64,000 bases of DNA from positions 186,001 through 250,000 of the forward strand of contig NZ_BMIL01000005.1 of assembly GCF_014642175.1 (NCBI RefSeq), written 5' to 3'. The notes under the pieces were generated by a model. The model worked only from the letters and a program-made list of their open reading frames with translations. It did not search any database and was not told the origin of the DNA. The stretch is from Pedobacter quisquiliarum. Lineage in GTDB: Bacteria; Bacteroidota; Bacteroidia; Sphingobacteriales; Sphingobacteriaceae. Below are positions 16,288-26,030 of this stretch, piece by piece; within the stretch, counting starts at the first letter, position 1, and the number at the start of each line of letters is the position of its first letter. The position numbers and the translations under genes were made by a program.

Positions 16288-17705
16288 TGAGCATGCGGAT
16301 TCCAACAAACAACCACACAGTTTCTCAGCAAAACGGCATGTACCTGTACATGGTCTGCTTTGTTGCCGCTTTAGGGGGCTTCCTGTTCGGTTTTGATACT
16401 GCGGTGATTTCCGGCACCATCGGGTTGGTTAAACAGGATTTTGTGCTCAATTCAGTCAGTGAAGGCTGGTATGTAAGCTGTGCCTTATTGGGCTGTATTG
16501 TTGGCGTCAGCTGCGCGGGTAAGCTAAGTGACAAATATGGGCGTAAAAATGTCCTCATCATTTCAGCCGTGCTCTTTCTGGTCTCTGCCATTGGCTGTAT
16601 GTTCGCGCAGTCCTTTGCAGCACTGATCCTCTTTCGCCTGGTCGGCGGGCTCGGCATTGGTGTCGCCTCCATGGTTTCGCCTTTGTACATTTCTGAATTT
16701 GCCCCTTCACAGCTGCGGGGCATGATGGTATCACTCTACCAGCTGGCTTTAACCATCGGTATTGTCCTCGCTTATTTCACAAATGCTTACCTGGCAGATA
16801 ATGCCTCGGCTGTTTATGCTTCAGAAAGCTTAAATAGCATTCTCCATACGGAAGTCTGGCGGGCAATGCTCGGTCTAGGTGCAGTTCCAGCTTTCATATT
16901 CCTGGTCTGCCTTTTCATCGTGCCGGAATCCCCGCGTTGGTTGCTGCTGAAGGGGCAGGAACAAAAAGCGGAAATGATCCTCACTAAAATAGAAGGAGCC
17001 GAAAAGGCGCGGCAGGAAATTCTAGCGTTCAAGTTGCAGCGCAACATCAAGGAAGCGCCACTCGCATTACTTTTTACGCCTGTATACCGCAGGGCATTAT
17101 GGATTGGTCTGCTATTGCCATTTCTTTCACAGGTCTGCGGCATCAATGCGGTTATCTACTATGGCCCGCGTATTCTGGAACAAGCAGGCTTTACCCTCAA
17201 TGCAGCACTTGGCGGTCAGGTAACCATTGGGCTGGTCAATGTCGTATTCACTTTTGTGGCCATATTTACGGTGGACAAATGGGGCAGACGGCCATTGTTG
17301 TTCTTAGGTGTCGGTGGGGTAGTCGCTTCACTGATTATCATTGGAACGCTGTTCGCCTTAGGTATCACCTCCGGACCCTGGATATTGTTGTTTATCTTAG
17401 CCTTCATCGCCTGCTTCGCATTTTCATTCGGACCAGTGTGCTGGGTTGTCATTGCAGAAATTTTCCCAAATGCAATTCGGGGCAAAGCCATGGCGCTGGC
17501 AACCCTTTCCCTATGGATAGGCAACTTTCTGGTTGGGCAGCTCACACCAGTAATGCTCGAAAGTCTCGGTTCTGCCTGGACCTTCTGGCTATTTGCATTA
17601 TGCTGCGCTCCGGCAATATGGCTTACCTCAAAACGAATACCCGAAACAAAGGGCCGCTCGCTTGAAGACATAGAAGCCTTTTGGAGATCAAACCATAAAG
17701 GCTGA
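16287..17705 (+). CDS. MFS sugar porter (XylE/GalP type)
   Basis: A 472-residue, 12-span major facilitator of the sugar porter family. Family signatures are present: GGFLFGFDTAVISGT in the first span, GKLSDKYGRKNVL between spans 2 and 3, GGLGIGVASMVSPLYISE, VPESPRWLLLKG in the central loop, QVCGINAVIYYGPRI in span 7, DKWGRRPLL, and PETKGRSLEDIE at the C-terminus. It should import a hexose, probably mannose, by proton symport. The start is GTG at 16287, overlapping the isomerase stop; an ATG follows two codons later. Position between an isomerase and a mannosidase gene suggests mannose as substrate (inference). Confidence 0.95.
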   Translation: MSMRIPTNNHTVSQQNGMYLYMVCFVAALGGFLFGFDTAVISGTIGLVKQDFVLNSVSEGWYVSCALLGCIVGVSCAGKLSDKYGRKNVLIISAVLFLVSAIGCMFAQSFAALILFRLVGGLGIGVASMVSPLYISEFAPSQLRGMMVSLYQLALTIGIVLAYFTNAYLADNASAVYASESLNSILHTEVWRAMLGLGAVPAFIFLVCLFIVPESPRWLLLKGQEQKAEMILTKIEGAEKARQEILAFKLQRNIKEAPLALLFTPVYRRALWIGLLLPFLSQVCGINAVIYYGPRILEQAGFTLNAALGGQVTIGLVNVVFTFVAIFTVDKWGRRPLLFLGVGGVVASLIIIGTLFALGITSGPWILLFILAFIACFAFSFGPVCWVVIAEIFPNAIRGKAMALATLSLWIGNFLVGQLTPVMLESLGSAWTFWLFALCCAPAIWLTSKRIPETKGRSLEDIEAFWRSNHKG

Positions 17706-17784
17706 TGCATATGCTGCCCCATTTTTAGCAGCGCATTATACAATAAACGAAAACCTTAATTTGATCCTTTCTACAACAAAGCAT

Positions 17785-20151
17785 ATGAAAAAATCTTGTC
17801 AACTCACACTCCTGATCATGCTGCTTGCACTGGTATCCTGCAGTGTAAAACGAGAAAACTACCTAAAACATGTGGATCCGAACATCGGAACCGCGCATAG
17901 CCGTTGGTTCTTTTATACACCCGCGGCGGTTCCCTATGGCATGGCAAAACTCGCACCTTCAACAAATGGACATTATGGTAATCCCTCCGGCTGGGAAGCG
18001 GTAGGTTATGACATCCGGCATACATCAATTGAAGGCTTCGTCCACTTTCATGAGTGGCAGGTGGGTGGCATCAGCTATATGCCTGTCACTGGCGAATTGA
18101 AGGTTAAGCCCGGTGTTCTTGAAGACCCGAACAGCGGTTACAGATCCAGTTTCAATCGAAAAAATGAACAAGCTGAGCCCGGGTACTATAAGGTCCTGCT
18201 TGACGATTACGGCATTACGGCCGAACTTACCGCGACCAAAAGGGTTGGTTTTCAGCGCTACCATTTCCCGCAACATGACGCTTCCCGTATCATCCTGGAC
18301 ATTGGCAACACCCAGGGTGAAAGTGGCGCCGTTACCGATGCCAGCATCAGGATGGTTGATGATACGCATTTTGAGGGCTATGTGTTTACCTATCCCAAGT
18401 ATGTAAACACATACGATCCTCAGGGGAAGGTGGCCATGTTCTTTTATGGGGAGCTTAGCAAGAAACCCCTAAATGTAACCGCATTCACCAAAGCTACCCT
18501 TCAGCCAAATACCACTGCTGCGAAAGGCATTGGTGCGGGGTTGGTCCTTAATTATCAAACGAAAGACAAGGAAATCATAGAAGTAAAAACCGGACTTTCC
18601 TATACTTCTATTGAAAATGCAAAAACCAACTTCAGTACCGAAAGCACAGGATTGTCCTTTGAGCAAGCCAAAGAAAATGCACAAAAGACCTGGAACACGG
18701 AGCTGAGCAAGATTGCGGTAAAAGGTAATAGTGCGGCCGACAAGATCAAGTTTTATACCGGGCTGTATCATGCTTTGCTGGGTCGGGGCATTGCCAGTGA
18801 TGTAAATGGTGCCTACCCTAAACATGGCGGTACGATCGGGCAGTTACCGGTGCAAAAAGATCAGGATCTTAAAGCTGAATTCATCAATACCGATGCCATC
18901 TGGGGCGGTTTCTGGAACATCACCCAACTCTGGGCACTGACTTATCCGGAGTGGTATGGTAGTTTCGTAAACACGCAGTTACAACTATATAAAGACCGCG
19001 GGTGGTTTGGTGATGGTATAGCAAATAGTGAATACATCTCTGGCGTGGGTACCAACTTTGTTGGTTTAGCCATCGCGGCTGCATATAATTCCGGCATCCG
19101 TAATTATGATGTCAATCTGGCCTATGAAGCCGTTAAGGCGAATGATCTGAACTACAAAGGTCGAATCATTGGCGCAGGTAAAATGGATACCAAAGCATTT
19201 TTAATGCAGGGCTATGTACCACACCTGGAAGGCAATGGCCGTGATTTCGCTACCGACTCCACGGGTTCCTATTTCTCCGGATCACATACACTTGAATATA
19301 GCTTTAGCGCGTTTGCAACAGCCCAAATGGCAAAAGCCTTAGGTAAGCAGGACGACTATAAACAGCTGCTTAAATATTCAAACGGCTGGCGCGCGCTGTT
19401 AAATCCCGAAACCAAGCTCATGCATCCCAAAAAAGCAGATGGCACCTTTATAGCAAAGTTAGATCCGTACCAGCCTTGGCGAGGCTTTCAGGAAGGTAAT
19501 GCATTGCAGTACACCTTTTACGTGCCCCATAACCCGGCAGGATTAATACAAGCAATAGGTCAGGAGACATTCAACAATCGCTTGGATAGCATTTTCACTG
19601 TCTCGGAAAAGTTAGCATTTGGCGGCGGCAAAACCATAGACGCCTTTGCCGGAATAAATGCCATTTACAACCACGGCAACCAACCCAACCTACACATTAG
19701 CTGGCTGTTCAACTTCTCTGGAAAACCTTGGCTGACGCAGAAATGGACCAGAAAAATCGGTGAAGAATTTTACGGTACAGACGCCATTCATGGCTATGGT
19801 TATGGTCAGGATGAGGATCAGGGACAACTCGGCTCCTGGTATGTTATGAATGCCCTGGGTCTCTTTGATGTAAAAGGTCTAACCGATGCCAGGCCAATCA
19901 TACAACTTGGCAGCCCGCTCTTTGATCATGCAATTATTAGCCTTGGTGATAAAAAATCTTTAACCATTAAAACGGTAAACAATAGCAAAGAAAATAGCTA
20001 TGTCCAATCGGTGACATTCAATGGCAAGCCGCTGAATAATTGCTGGTTATATCGCGATGAGTTAATGAGAGGTGGTCATCTGGTCTTTACCATGGGAAAT
20101 CAACCCAATAAGAATTGGGGCACCGAAGTACCGCCACCATCCGGCCAATAA
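17785..20151 (+). CDS. GH92 alpha-mannosidase lipoprotein
   Basis: About 788 residues, the usual size for GH92, with a lipoprotein signal (LLIMLLALVSCSVK). The ATG at 17785 is chosen over an in-frame TTG eight codons earlier because it starts directly with the basic n-region MKKSCQ. Family segments include VDPNIGTAHSRWFFYTPAAV, the region around GWEAVGYDIRHTSIEGFVHF, NTDAIWGGFWNITQLWAL, and the C-terminal GYGYGQDEDQGQLGSWYVM with acidic catalytic residues. GH92 enzymes are calcium-dependent exo-mannosidases, mostly alpha-1,2. It would release mannose outside the inner membrane for the porter upstream in the same operon. Confidence 0.93.
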   Translation: MKKSCQLTLLIMLLALVSCSVKRENYLKHVDPNIGTAHSRWFFYTPAAVPYGMAKLAPSTNGHYGNPSGWEAVGYDIRHTSIEGFVHFHEWQVGGISYMPVTGELKVKPGVLEDPNSGYRSSFNRKNEQAEPGYYKVLLDDYGITAELTATKRVGFQRYHFPQHDASRIILDIGNTQGESGAVTDASIRMVDDTHFEGYVFTYPKYVNTYDPQGKVAMFFYGELSKKPLNVTAFTKATLQPNTTAAKGIGAGLVLNYQTKDKEIIEVKTGLSYTSIENAKTNFSTESTGLSFEQAKENAQKTWNTELSKIAVKGNSAADKIKFYTGLYHALLGRGIASDVNGAYPKHGGTIGQLPVQKDQDLKAEFINTDAIWGGFWNITQLWALTYPEWYGSFVNTQLQLYKDRGWFGDGIANSEYISGVGTNFVGLAIAAAYNSGIRNYDVNLAYEAVKANDLNYKGRIIGAGKMDTKAFLMQGYVPHLEGNGRDFATDSTGSYFSGSHTLEYSFSAFATAQMAKALGKQDDYKQLLKYSNGWRALLNPETKLMHPKKADGTFIAKLDPYQPWRGFQEGNALQYTFYVPHNPAGLIQAIGQETFNNRLDSIFTVSEKLAFGGGKTIDAFAGINAIYNHGNQPNLHISWLFNFSGKPWLTQKWTRKIGEEFYGTDAIHGYGYGQDEDQGQLGSWYVMNALGLFDVKGLTDARPIIQLGSPLFDHAIISLGDKKSLTIKTVNNSKENSYVQSVTFNGKPLNNCWLYRDELMRGGHLVFTMGNQPNKNWGTEVPPPSGQ

Positions 20152-20301
20152 ACATGTCCTAAAACTATTTCGTGTCCAGTGGAATACGGATGATTATTGT
20201 TTTTGTAACACAATAGTTACTGTGTGAATACAATAATAATTCTATAGGAATTTTAAACATTCCTGCGCCTAAGTGGTTGAGTAGTATATCTTAACCGAAA
20301 T

Positions 20302-20706
20302 ATGGAAAACAAACCACAGGCACCGCAGACGGTAATTCCCGTAATTGAAGAGCAGCTGCACATCGACAAGGTATGGCAGGAGACCGGCCGTGTGCAGGTG
20401 TCCAAGACCGTAACCGAAGAGGCGGTGGACTATGCATTGCCGCTGCAGCAAGAGGAGGTGATTATGGAACGTAAACCCATCAACCAGTACATCGATACCG
20501 CACCACCTGCAAGCCGCTATGAAGGTGAAACGCTCATTATTCCGGTAATTAAAGAAGTGCTGGTCGTAGAAAAAAAGCTGATGCTTGTCGAGGAGCTGCA
20601 CATCACCAAACGCCACTCCGAACAAACCGTTACTGGCACCGAGATCCTCCGCAAGGAATCCGTTACCGTAACCAGAACGCCAGCCAACAATACACCTTTA
20701 CTATAG
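20302..20706 (+). CDS. DUF2382 (YsnF/AvaK-type) stress protein
   Basis: A 134-residue protein made of a duplicated DUF2382 pattern: VIPVIEEQLHIDKVWQETGR and later LIIPVIKEVLVVEKKLMLVE, each followed by a strand rich in charged residues. EEVIMERKPINQYID and RKESVTVTRTP are typical family ends. No signal or membrane segment is seen. These domains occur in stress-induced proteins of unknown mechanism, often beside PRC-barrel or YflT-like domains. The next gene, about 80 bases downstream, carries the same domain, so the two probably form one stress-response unit. Confidence 0.85.
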   Translation: MENKPQAPQTVIPVIEEQLHIDKVWQETGRVQVSKTVTEEAVDYALPLQQEEVIMERKPINQYIDTAPPASRYEGETLIIPVIKEVLVVEKKLMLVEELHITKRHSEQTVTGTEILRKESVTVTRTPANNTPLL

Positions 20707-20789
20707 CATCTAGTACCTACATACACCCTACAATACCTACGAAAAACAATAATTAACCTAAGAAAAACAACCCCCTAAATTTTAAAACT

Positions 20790-21926
20790 ATGTCACACAC
20801 CGTAATTGGAATTTTCAAAACCTTCACAGAAGCTTCAGTCGCACGTCAACACCTGGAAAATGCCGGCATCAGTCCTGCAAACATCGATGTTGCAGACTCG
20901 AACTATACCGCACCGGACTATGATGGCAACGACATCACTGGTGGAGTAACCGACGTGACTGCAGAATCGAGATTACATCAACACGATAAAAAAGATGATG
21001 ATTCGATTGGCGGCTTCTTCAGAAACCTGTTCAGCAGCGACGATGATGATGATGACCAACTGGTAAACCGTCACATCGAAGCTGGAAAACGCGGAACCAT
21101 CGTAACCGTACATGCCTATTCTTATGATGAAGCAGAACGTGCGGCAGACCTGATGGATGAGTTTGGTGCAGTAAACGTGAACGACAGCGACGATTGGGAT
21201 ACTTCAGAAGCTAACATCCCGGGTGCAGCAAACCTGAGTACTGGCGACTTTGACACCGCAACTACTGCAAATTATTCGAGCACAGCTGCCGATGATGCAA
21301 CACCTGTTGGAGGATTCGCAAGTGCTACACCGAGCGATTTCGAGCAAGCATCTCTGAATGATATCCATGATACCACTTCTGCGGGTTACACGCAAGATAG
21401 AGACACAACGCTTGGGCAGGCAGACACGGCAAACTTCGGACATGCAGACGTAAACCTGGGTCATGTAGATACCAACCTGGGGCATACAGATGTAAACCTT
21501 GGTCAAAGCCTGACTGGTGATATCGACCAAAACCTGAACAACCCAGACTCGATCAAAGTTGTGGAGGAAAATCTGAATGTCGGCAAACAGGAAATCCGAA
21601 CTGGTGGTGTCCGTTTGCGTAGCCGCATTGTGGAGCGCCCGGTGGAAGAAAGCATCCGTTTACGTCAGGAACGCGTAACCGTGAACCGCACCCCTGTAGA
21701 CCGTCCCGCTTCTGAAGCAGATTTCAACACTTTCCAGGAAGGCACCGTAGAGATGACGGAAAGTGCAGAAATTCCTGTAGTGAGCAAAGATGCGCGTGTG
21801 GTTGAAGAAGTAAGCCTGAATAAGGAAGTGACCGAAAGCGACCAAACCATCGTAGATACCGTACGTCATACCGAAGTCGACACCGAAAACATTGATCCGG
21901 ATAACAAAGACAAGCATATTTTGTAG
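20790..21926 (+). CDS. YflT-like plus DUF2382 stress protein with repeat linker
   Basis: A 378-residue protein in three parts. Residues ~1-130 resemble the general-stress YflT/17M domain (MSHTVIGIFKTFTEASVARQ, then GTIVTVHAYSYDEAERAADL), interrupted by an acidic loop with six consecutive Asp. A low-complexity Asp/Thr/Ala linker contains a seven-residue repeat of the form LGHxDVN (GHADVNLGHVDTNLGHTDVN). The C-terminal ~110 residues are a DUF2382 domain (SIKVVEENLNVGKQEIRTGG, RSRIVERPVEESIRLRQERV). No export signal is seen. It is very acidic, and the repeat tract could vary in length. A strong terminator follows. Confidence 0.87.
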   Translation: MSHTVIGIFKTFTEASVARQHLENAGISPANIDVADSNYTAPDYDGNDITGGVTDVTAESRLHQHDKKDDDSIGGFFRNLFSSDDDDDDQLVNRHIEAGKRGTIVTVHAYSYDEAERAADLMDEFGAVNVNDSDDWDTSEANIPGAANLSTGDFDTATTANYSSTAADDATPVGGFASATPSDFEQASLNDIHDTTSAGYTQDRDTTLGQADTANFGHADVNLGHVDTNLGHTDVNLGQSLTGDIDQNLNNPDSIKVVEENLNVGKQEIRTGGVRLRSRIVERPVEESIRLRQERVTVNRTPVDRPASEADFNTFQEGTVEMTESAEIPVVSKDARVVEEVSLNKEVTESDQTIVDTVRHTEVDTENIDPDNKDKHIL

Positions 21927-21959
21927 TCAGAACACCTGTAACTAAGCCCAATACCGCTT

Positions 21960-21989
21960 ACCCGGTCGTCATACACGACCGGGTTTTTT
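21960..21989 (+). terminator. intrinsic terminator after DUF2382 genes
   Basis: ACCCGGTCGT (21960-21969) and ACGACCGGGT (21975-21984) are perfectly complementary, with a six-T tail. Confidence 0.9.
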
Positions 21990-22020
21990 GTTACGGAAAT
22001 TTCTTAGCTTTAAGTACCTC

Positions 22021-24621
22021 ATGATGCCCGCTATGGAAATAAAAGCTGCTGGGTCTTTTCAGCCCGATATCTTTAAGACTTTCGAAACAGTACCCTACTA
22101 CTGCCTTGTCCTAACGCCGGATTTACGGGTTTTAAATGCTAGTAATGCCTACCTCAAGCTGGTGGGCCGTACGCGCGAAGTGATGCTGGGCTGGAACGTT
22201 TATGATGTTTTCGACCAGAACCCAAACTGGAAGCTTGCCATAGATGCGGGAATGGAACAATCCATGCAAACTGCACTGGAAACCAAATCGCGGCACGAAA
22301 TGCCCGTTGTGCGGTTTCTTATACCAAATTGGGACGAACCTGATCAACCCCCCAACGAATCTTACTGGATCATGAGTCATACGCCTATATGCGATGAGCA
22401 TGGAGAGGTATCTTATGTCATTCACGACATCAACAACGTTACTGCGCAGGTGATTTGGGAGAGTAGGCTGTGGGAAAGTCTTGAACAGGAGAAGCAGTCA
22501 TCGGCCAAATCAAATCTGCTCAGCGTGCAAATGAAAATGCTTTTCGAGGCCATACCGGCGCAGATCGCCATCGTTACCGGACCATCATTTACCTACGAAT
22601 ATGTAAATCCGCAATACAGGCAGCAACTCCTAACCGGCAAGGACCCGATCGGCCGTACGGTATCAGAGATGATTCCCGGTGCAAAAGAGACACCGGTTTG
22701 GAGTGTGTTGCATGATACCTACCATAAGGGCACAACTTTCACCAGAACCGAAATTAAAATTCCAATAATTGATGGCCGGGGGGAAGCGGTCGACCGATAT
22801 TTCAACCTGGTGTACCAACCCTGGCGGAATGAACATGGCGAAATCACCGGTATCCTGAGCTTTAAGTATGAGATCACCGAGGCCGTTTATGCCCGCATAC
22901 AACTCGAAATTCGCGAAGCGGAACTGCTGAGCGTCAATCAGGAACTCAGTCAGGCGTTGGAAGAACTGCAAGCTACCAACGAAGAACTAGAGTCCTCCGC
23001 GGAAGCACTGCACAGCGCCAATAGAGAATTAAACGCAACGGTGGCGGCGCTAAGTGAAGCCAATACACAACTGGAAGAAGCGCAGCAAAGTTTGATGGAG
23101 ATGAATGCAGAACTTGAGGAACGCGTGCGACGCAGAACCCAAAGGCTTCAGGAACTGCAACAAGCTGCGGAAGGAGAGGCTGAACGCCTCCGGTTTATGC
23201 TAAATGCCATACCGCAGCAGGTCTGGACCACCAATCCCGAGGGCCAACTTATAGCTGTCAATGATATTCTCTGTAATGATCTGGGGCAGGGTTTGGAGGA
23301 GGTTCTGGAAATGGGCTTACCACATTTTGCACATCCCGAAGATCTCCCACTGATTTTCGAAGCCTGGCAGGAAGCACTGCGCTCCGGAACGCCATATACC
23401 GCCGAATACCGCCTGCGCTTCGCAGATGGCATTTACCGCTGGCATCTTGGCCGCGCCGTACCGATGGTTGAAGCCGGAAAAGTCACCTTCTGGCTCGGTA
23501 CCAACACCAATATCGACATTCAGAAGGAAAATGAACAACGCAAAGACGAGTTCCTTTCCATCGCCAGTCATGAGCTGAAAACCCCGCTCACCAGCATCAA
23601 GTCCTTCAACCAGATGATGAACAGGGTGCGGGATGGGCAGCAAATGGGCGTGTACATTCAGAAGTCATTTAACAACATCCTGCGACTCGAAAGGCTGATC
23701 AACGACCTGCTGGATGTCACCAAAATCAACGCAGGCAAGATGACCTATGAAATGCAGCCTTTCGATTTGCTTGATATGGTTCGGGAAACCATAGAGAACG
23801 TGCAACTTACCGCGAGCTCCCATGAGATCATCCTGAATAGTGGAAGCAGCTTCGAGGTTGTTGGCGATCGCATGCGCCTGGAGCAGGTGCTGGTAAATTT
23901 GCTGGATAATGCCATCAAATACTCGCCCGGAGGCGAGGAAGTGCTGGTTCGCGTCAGCAAAGAAGTTGATAGCGCAATCATTGGCGTGCAGGATTATGGC
24001 GTAGGTATCGACAAGCGGAATCTCACCAAGCTCTTCGATCGTTACTACCGATCCGACAACACAGCCATGCGCTTTGAAGGCCTTGGCCTTGGACTTTTCA
24101 TTTCTGCCGAAATTCTGAGGAGACACCATGGTACCTATTGGCTGGAAAGTGAACCCGGACAAGGTTCAACATTTTACTTCCGCTTGCCGCTACAAAGTAC
24201 ATTAACGGAGCAACCGATAACCGACGATAGTAGATTCTATAAAGATGATTATGTGGAGATCAAATACAATGCAGCCGCAAGGCGGATTGAAGCATTCTGG
24301 TCGGGCTACCAGCGGGTGGAAACCGTGCAGCGCGGCGGGCTGAAAATCCTGGATCTTATCCGGATCAACCGTGCGAAAAAATTGCTGAACGACAATACAC
24401 AGGTGTTGGGCAATTGGTCGGAATCTGCAGAATGGGTCGCAAAAGATCTGTTGGTGAGCCTTGAACAGGCAGGATTACGGCACATGGCCTGGGTTCAATC
24501 TAAAAGTGCATTTAGCCAGCTCTCCGCACAAAAAACCGTAGAGATCAGCACTGTGAATATTGAACTTGCATTCTTTAATGATGTAACCGCTGCGGAGCTC
24601 TGGTTGGATCATAAAGGCTGA
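22021..24621 (+). CDS. PAS sensor histidine kinase with C-terminal SpoIIAA/STAS-like domain
   Basis: About 866 residues from the ATG at 22021; an in-frame TTG 11 codons upstream is less likely. It has three PAS-like sensor domains (about 10-140, 165-290, 390-500). The second and third are joined by a long coiled coil (EELQATNEELESSAEALHSA). Then comes a HisKA domain with IASHELKTPLTSIKSF (His517) and HATPase boxes LLDNAIKYSPGG, GVQDYGVGIDKRNL and GLGLGLFISAEI. From about residue 743 a further ~120-residue domain (KYNAAARRIEAFWSGYQRVE, VLNDNT-like LLNDNTQVLGNWSESAEWVA, GLRHMAWV) resembles SpoIIAA/STAS-like stand-alone proteins. No membrane span, so it is a cytosolic sensor. No response regulator is adjacent. 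Confidence 0.9.
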   Translation: MMPAMEIKAAGSFQPDIFKTFETVPYYCLVLTPDLRVLNASNAYLKLVGRTREVMLGWNVYDVFDQNPNWKLAIDAGMEQSMQTALETKSRHEMPVVRFLIPNWDEPDQPPNESYWIMSHTPICDEHGEVSYVIHDINNVTAQVIWESRLWESLEQEKQSSAKSNLLSVQMKMLFEAIPAQIAIVTGPSFTYEYVNPQYRQQLLTGKDPIGRTVSEMIPGAKETPVWSVLHDTYHKGTTFTRTEIKIPIIDGRGEAVDRYFNLVYQPWRNEHGEITGILSFKYEITEAVYARIQLEIREAELLSVNQELSQALEELQATNEELESSAEALHSANRELNATVAALSEANTQLEEAQQSLMEMNAELEERVRRRTQRLQELQQAAEGEAERLRFMLNAIPQQVWTTNPEGQLIAVNDILCNDLGQGLEEVLEMGLPHFAHPEDLPLIFEAWQEALRSGTPYTAEYRLRFADGIYRWHLGRAVPMVEAGKVTFWLGTNTNIDIQKENEQRKDEFLSIASHELKTPLTSIKSFNQMMNRVRDGQQMGVYIQKSFNNILRLERLINDLLDVTKINAGKMTYEMQPFDLLDMVRETIENVQLTASSHEIILNSGSSFEVVGDRMRLEQVLVNLLDNAIKYSPGGEEVLVRVSKEVDSAIIGVQDYGVGIDKRNLTKLFDRYYRSDNTAMRFEGLGLGLFISAEILRRHHGTYWLESEPGQGSTFYFRLPLQSTLTEQPITDDSRFYKDDYVEIKYNAAARRIEAFWSGYQRVETVQRGGLKILDLIRINRAKKLLNDNTQVLGNWSESAEWVAKDLLVSLEQAGLRHMAWVQSKSAFSQLSAQKTVEISTVNIELAFFNDVTAAELWLDHKG

Positions 24622-24814
24622 CAGGCCTGGTGTTTGCACAATTTAGATAGCAAGGCTGCTGAAATTGAGCTACTGTAACGTTAAACGAGCATTTTAAGTA
24701 TTTCTGCCAGGAATAATTGGGAAAAATCGAGAACAAATGTCTACAGTGTGGGTAATTCATTTCTAAGCTTTGTGTAGTTTATACACTTACATCTATCTAA
24801 AAAAACAAATAAAT

Positions 24815-25210
24815 ATGGCAGTACATCAAGGTGACATCATTGAGCGCGTAATCAGAAGGCAGGGGCACTCTTTAACGGATCTCGCTAAATTAACCGGCGT
24901 TAACCGTCGTTCCATCTACAACTGGTTCTTGCAACCTAAGCTTAAACCCGAAAACATCATTAAAATCGGACAAGCCATTCACCATGATTTCTCTGTAGAA
25001 TTTCCTGCACAATTTGTTCCGGAAGACTTTATCGTTCCGGAAAAGCCGGCAATGGTTAAAGAAGAAACTTTTGATGCCTGGAAAGAAAAGTACATTGACT
25101 TACTGGAAAGATATAATTTGCTTCTACGAATTGCGAATGGCGAAGTTCAAGTCCCTGCAATGCATCTTAAATCTGAAAATTCAGCTTCAGACCTCATTGC
25201 GGGTAGTTAA
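24815..25210 (+). CDS. small HTH DNA-binding protein
   Basis: A 131-residue protein from the ATG at 24815; the frame extends upstream to a TTG, but MAVHQGDIIERVIRRQG is the natural start. A helix-turn-helix is clear in the first 60 residues (LTDLAKLTGVNRRSIYNWFL), similar to XRE or phage-type binders. The rest is charged, includes a likely short coiled coil (WKEKYIDLLERYNLLLRIAN), and ends without a known domain. It is monocistronic, with the kinase gene upstream and a convergent DUF4625 gene downstream. The target is unknown. Confidence 0.8.
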   Translation: MAVHQGDIIERVIRRQGHSLTDLAKLTGVNRRSIYNWFLQPKLKPENIIKIGQAIHHDFSVEFPAQFVPEDFIVPEKPAMVKEETFDAWKEKYIDLLERYNLLLRIANGEVQVPAMHLKSENSASDLIAGS

Positions 25211-25359
25211 AGGTATGCAAGGCAGTAATCTCTCGATCACCGCCCTGCATTAACGCTCTCACCTCAAAGATATAAATACTTATAGCAGCCGGAAATAAAA
25301 TTGTTAGATTGTATAAATGTTACACAAAAGTTAACAAATTTATACGTCCGGCTGCTATC

Positions 25360-25839
25360 CTATTTTACTTTAATACTGATCCCCTTGATGGTTTGCCAGC
25401 CCGCTTTATCGGTCACGCGAACCAGAAAGTGGTAATCACCCGGGTCCACATCCGCTGGAACCGCGATTTCCTTTTCCAGCACATGATTCGTTAAGCCGGC
25501 CGCCAGGGGAAAGTCCTGAATCAGCAGGAACGGTTTATTTGCTACTTTTTTCGCTTCCATTTCGCAAGCCGATACTTCTGTGCTGTGGCTGTGCTGATCG
25601 AAGTTATGATGCACGTCCACACTCACAGAACCAAGTTCCACATTATCACTAAATGTTGCACGGAACGTGAAGGACTTACCGCGCTCCACCACACTGCACT
25701 GCTTTGGAAAAGCATTAGCTGCTGTAATGTCGATCACCGGGTAAGTCTCGTCCACCGGACTTGCTTCATCCTTACTACAGCCGGCCATCAGCGCTGCACA
25801 ACTCAATAGCATCAGGATGCCTCCTCTAAATTTATTCAT
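25360..25839 (-). CDS. DUF4625 lipoprotein (single domain)
   Basis: A 159-residue lipoprotein (lipobox LMAGC) with one DUF4625 domain: YPVIDITAANAFPKQCSVVE, then DNVELGSVSVDVHHNFDQHS and the conserved end DPGDYHFLVRVTDKAGW. The VHHNFDQHSH segment is His-rich, suggesting metal binding, and two Cys residues may form a disulfide. Function of the family is not established. It lies downstream of a two-domain DUF4625 lipoprotein and a TonB receptor on the same strand, so it is probably part of a metal-acquisition system at the outer membrane (inference). Confidence 0.87.
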   Translation of the reverse strand: MNKFRGGILMLLSCAALMAGCSKDEASPVDETYPVIDITAANAFPKQCSVVERGKSFTFRATFSDNVELGSVSVDVHHNFDQHSHSTEVSACEMEAKKVANKPFLLIQDFPLAAGLTNHVLEKEIAVPADVDPGDYHFLVRVTDKAGWQTIKGISIKVK

Positions 25840-26030
25840 GGTATTATGCGATTAAAACCGGAAAGCATTAAGCCTCCCGGTTTGGGTTAATTATGCTTGT
25901 TATTTGTTTATCTGGTTCCGATTACATCACATGTACCAATGGAATAAAAGAAACTAATGGGTGTATAAGGTTTCTTTATCTTCTTCATTTTATGTTGATA
26001 TGTTGAGTCAAAACCCTTTGGATGCCCTAA

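Noticed and set aside
20152..20301. Possible terminator after the GH92 gene
   Set aside because: No stem with a T-run was found; the A/T-rich stretch is not enough to call one.
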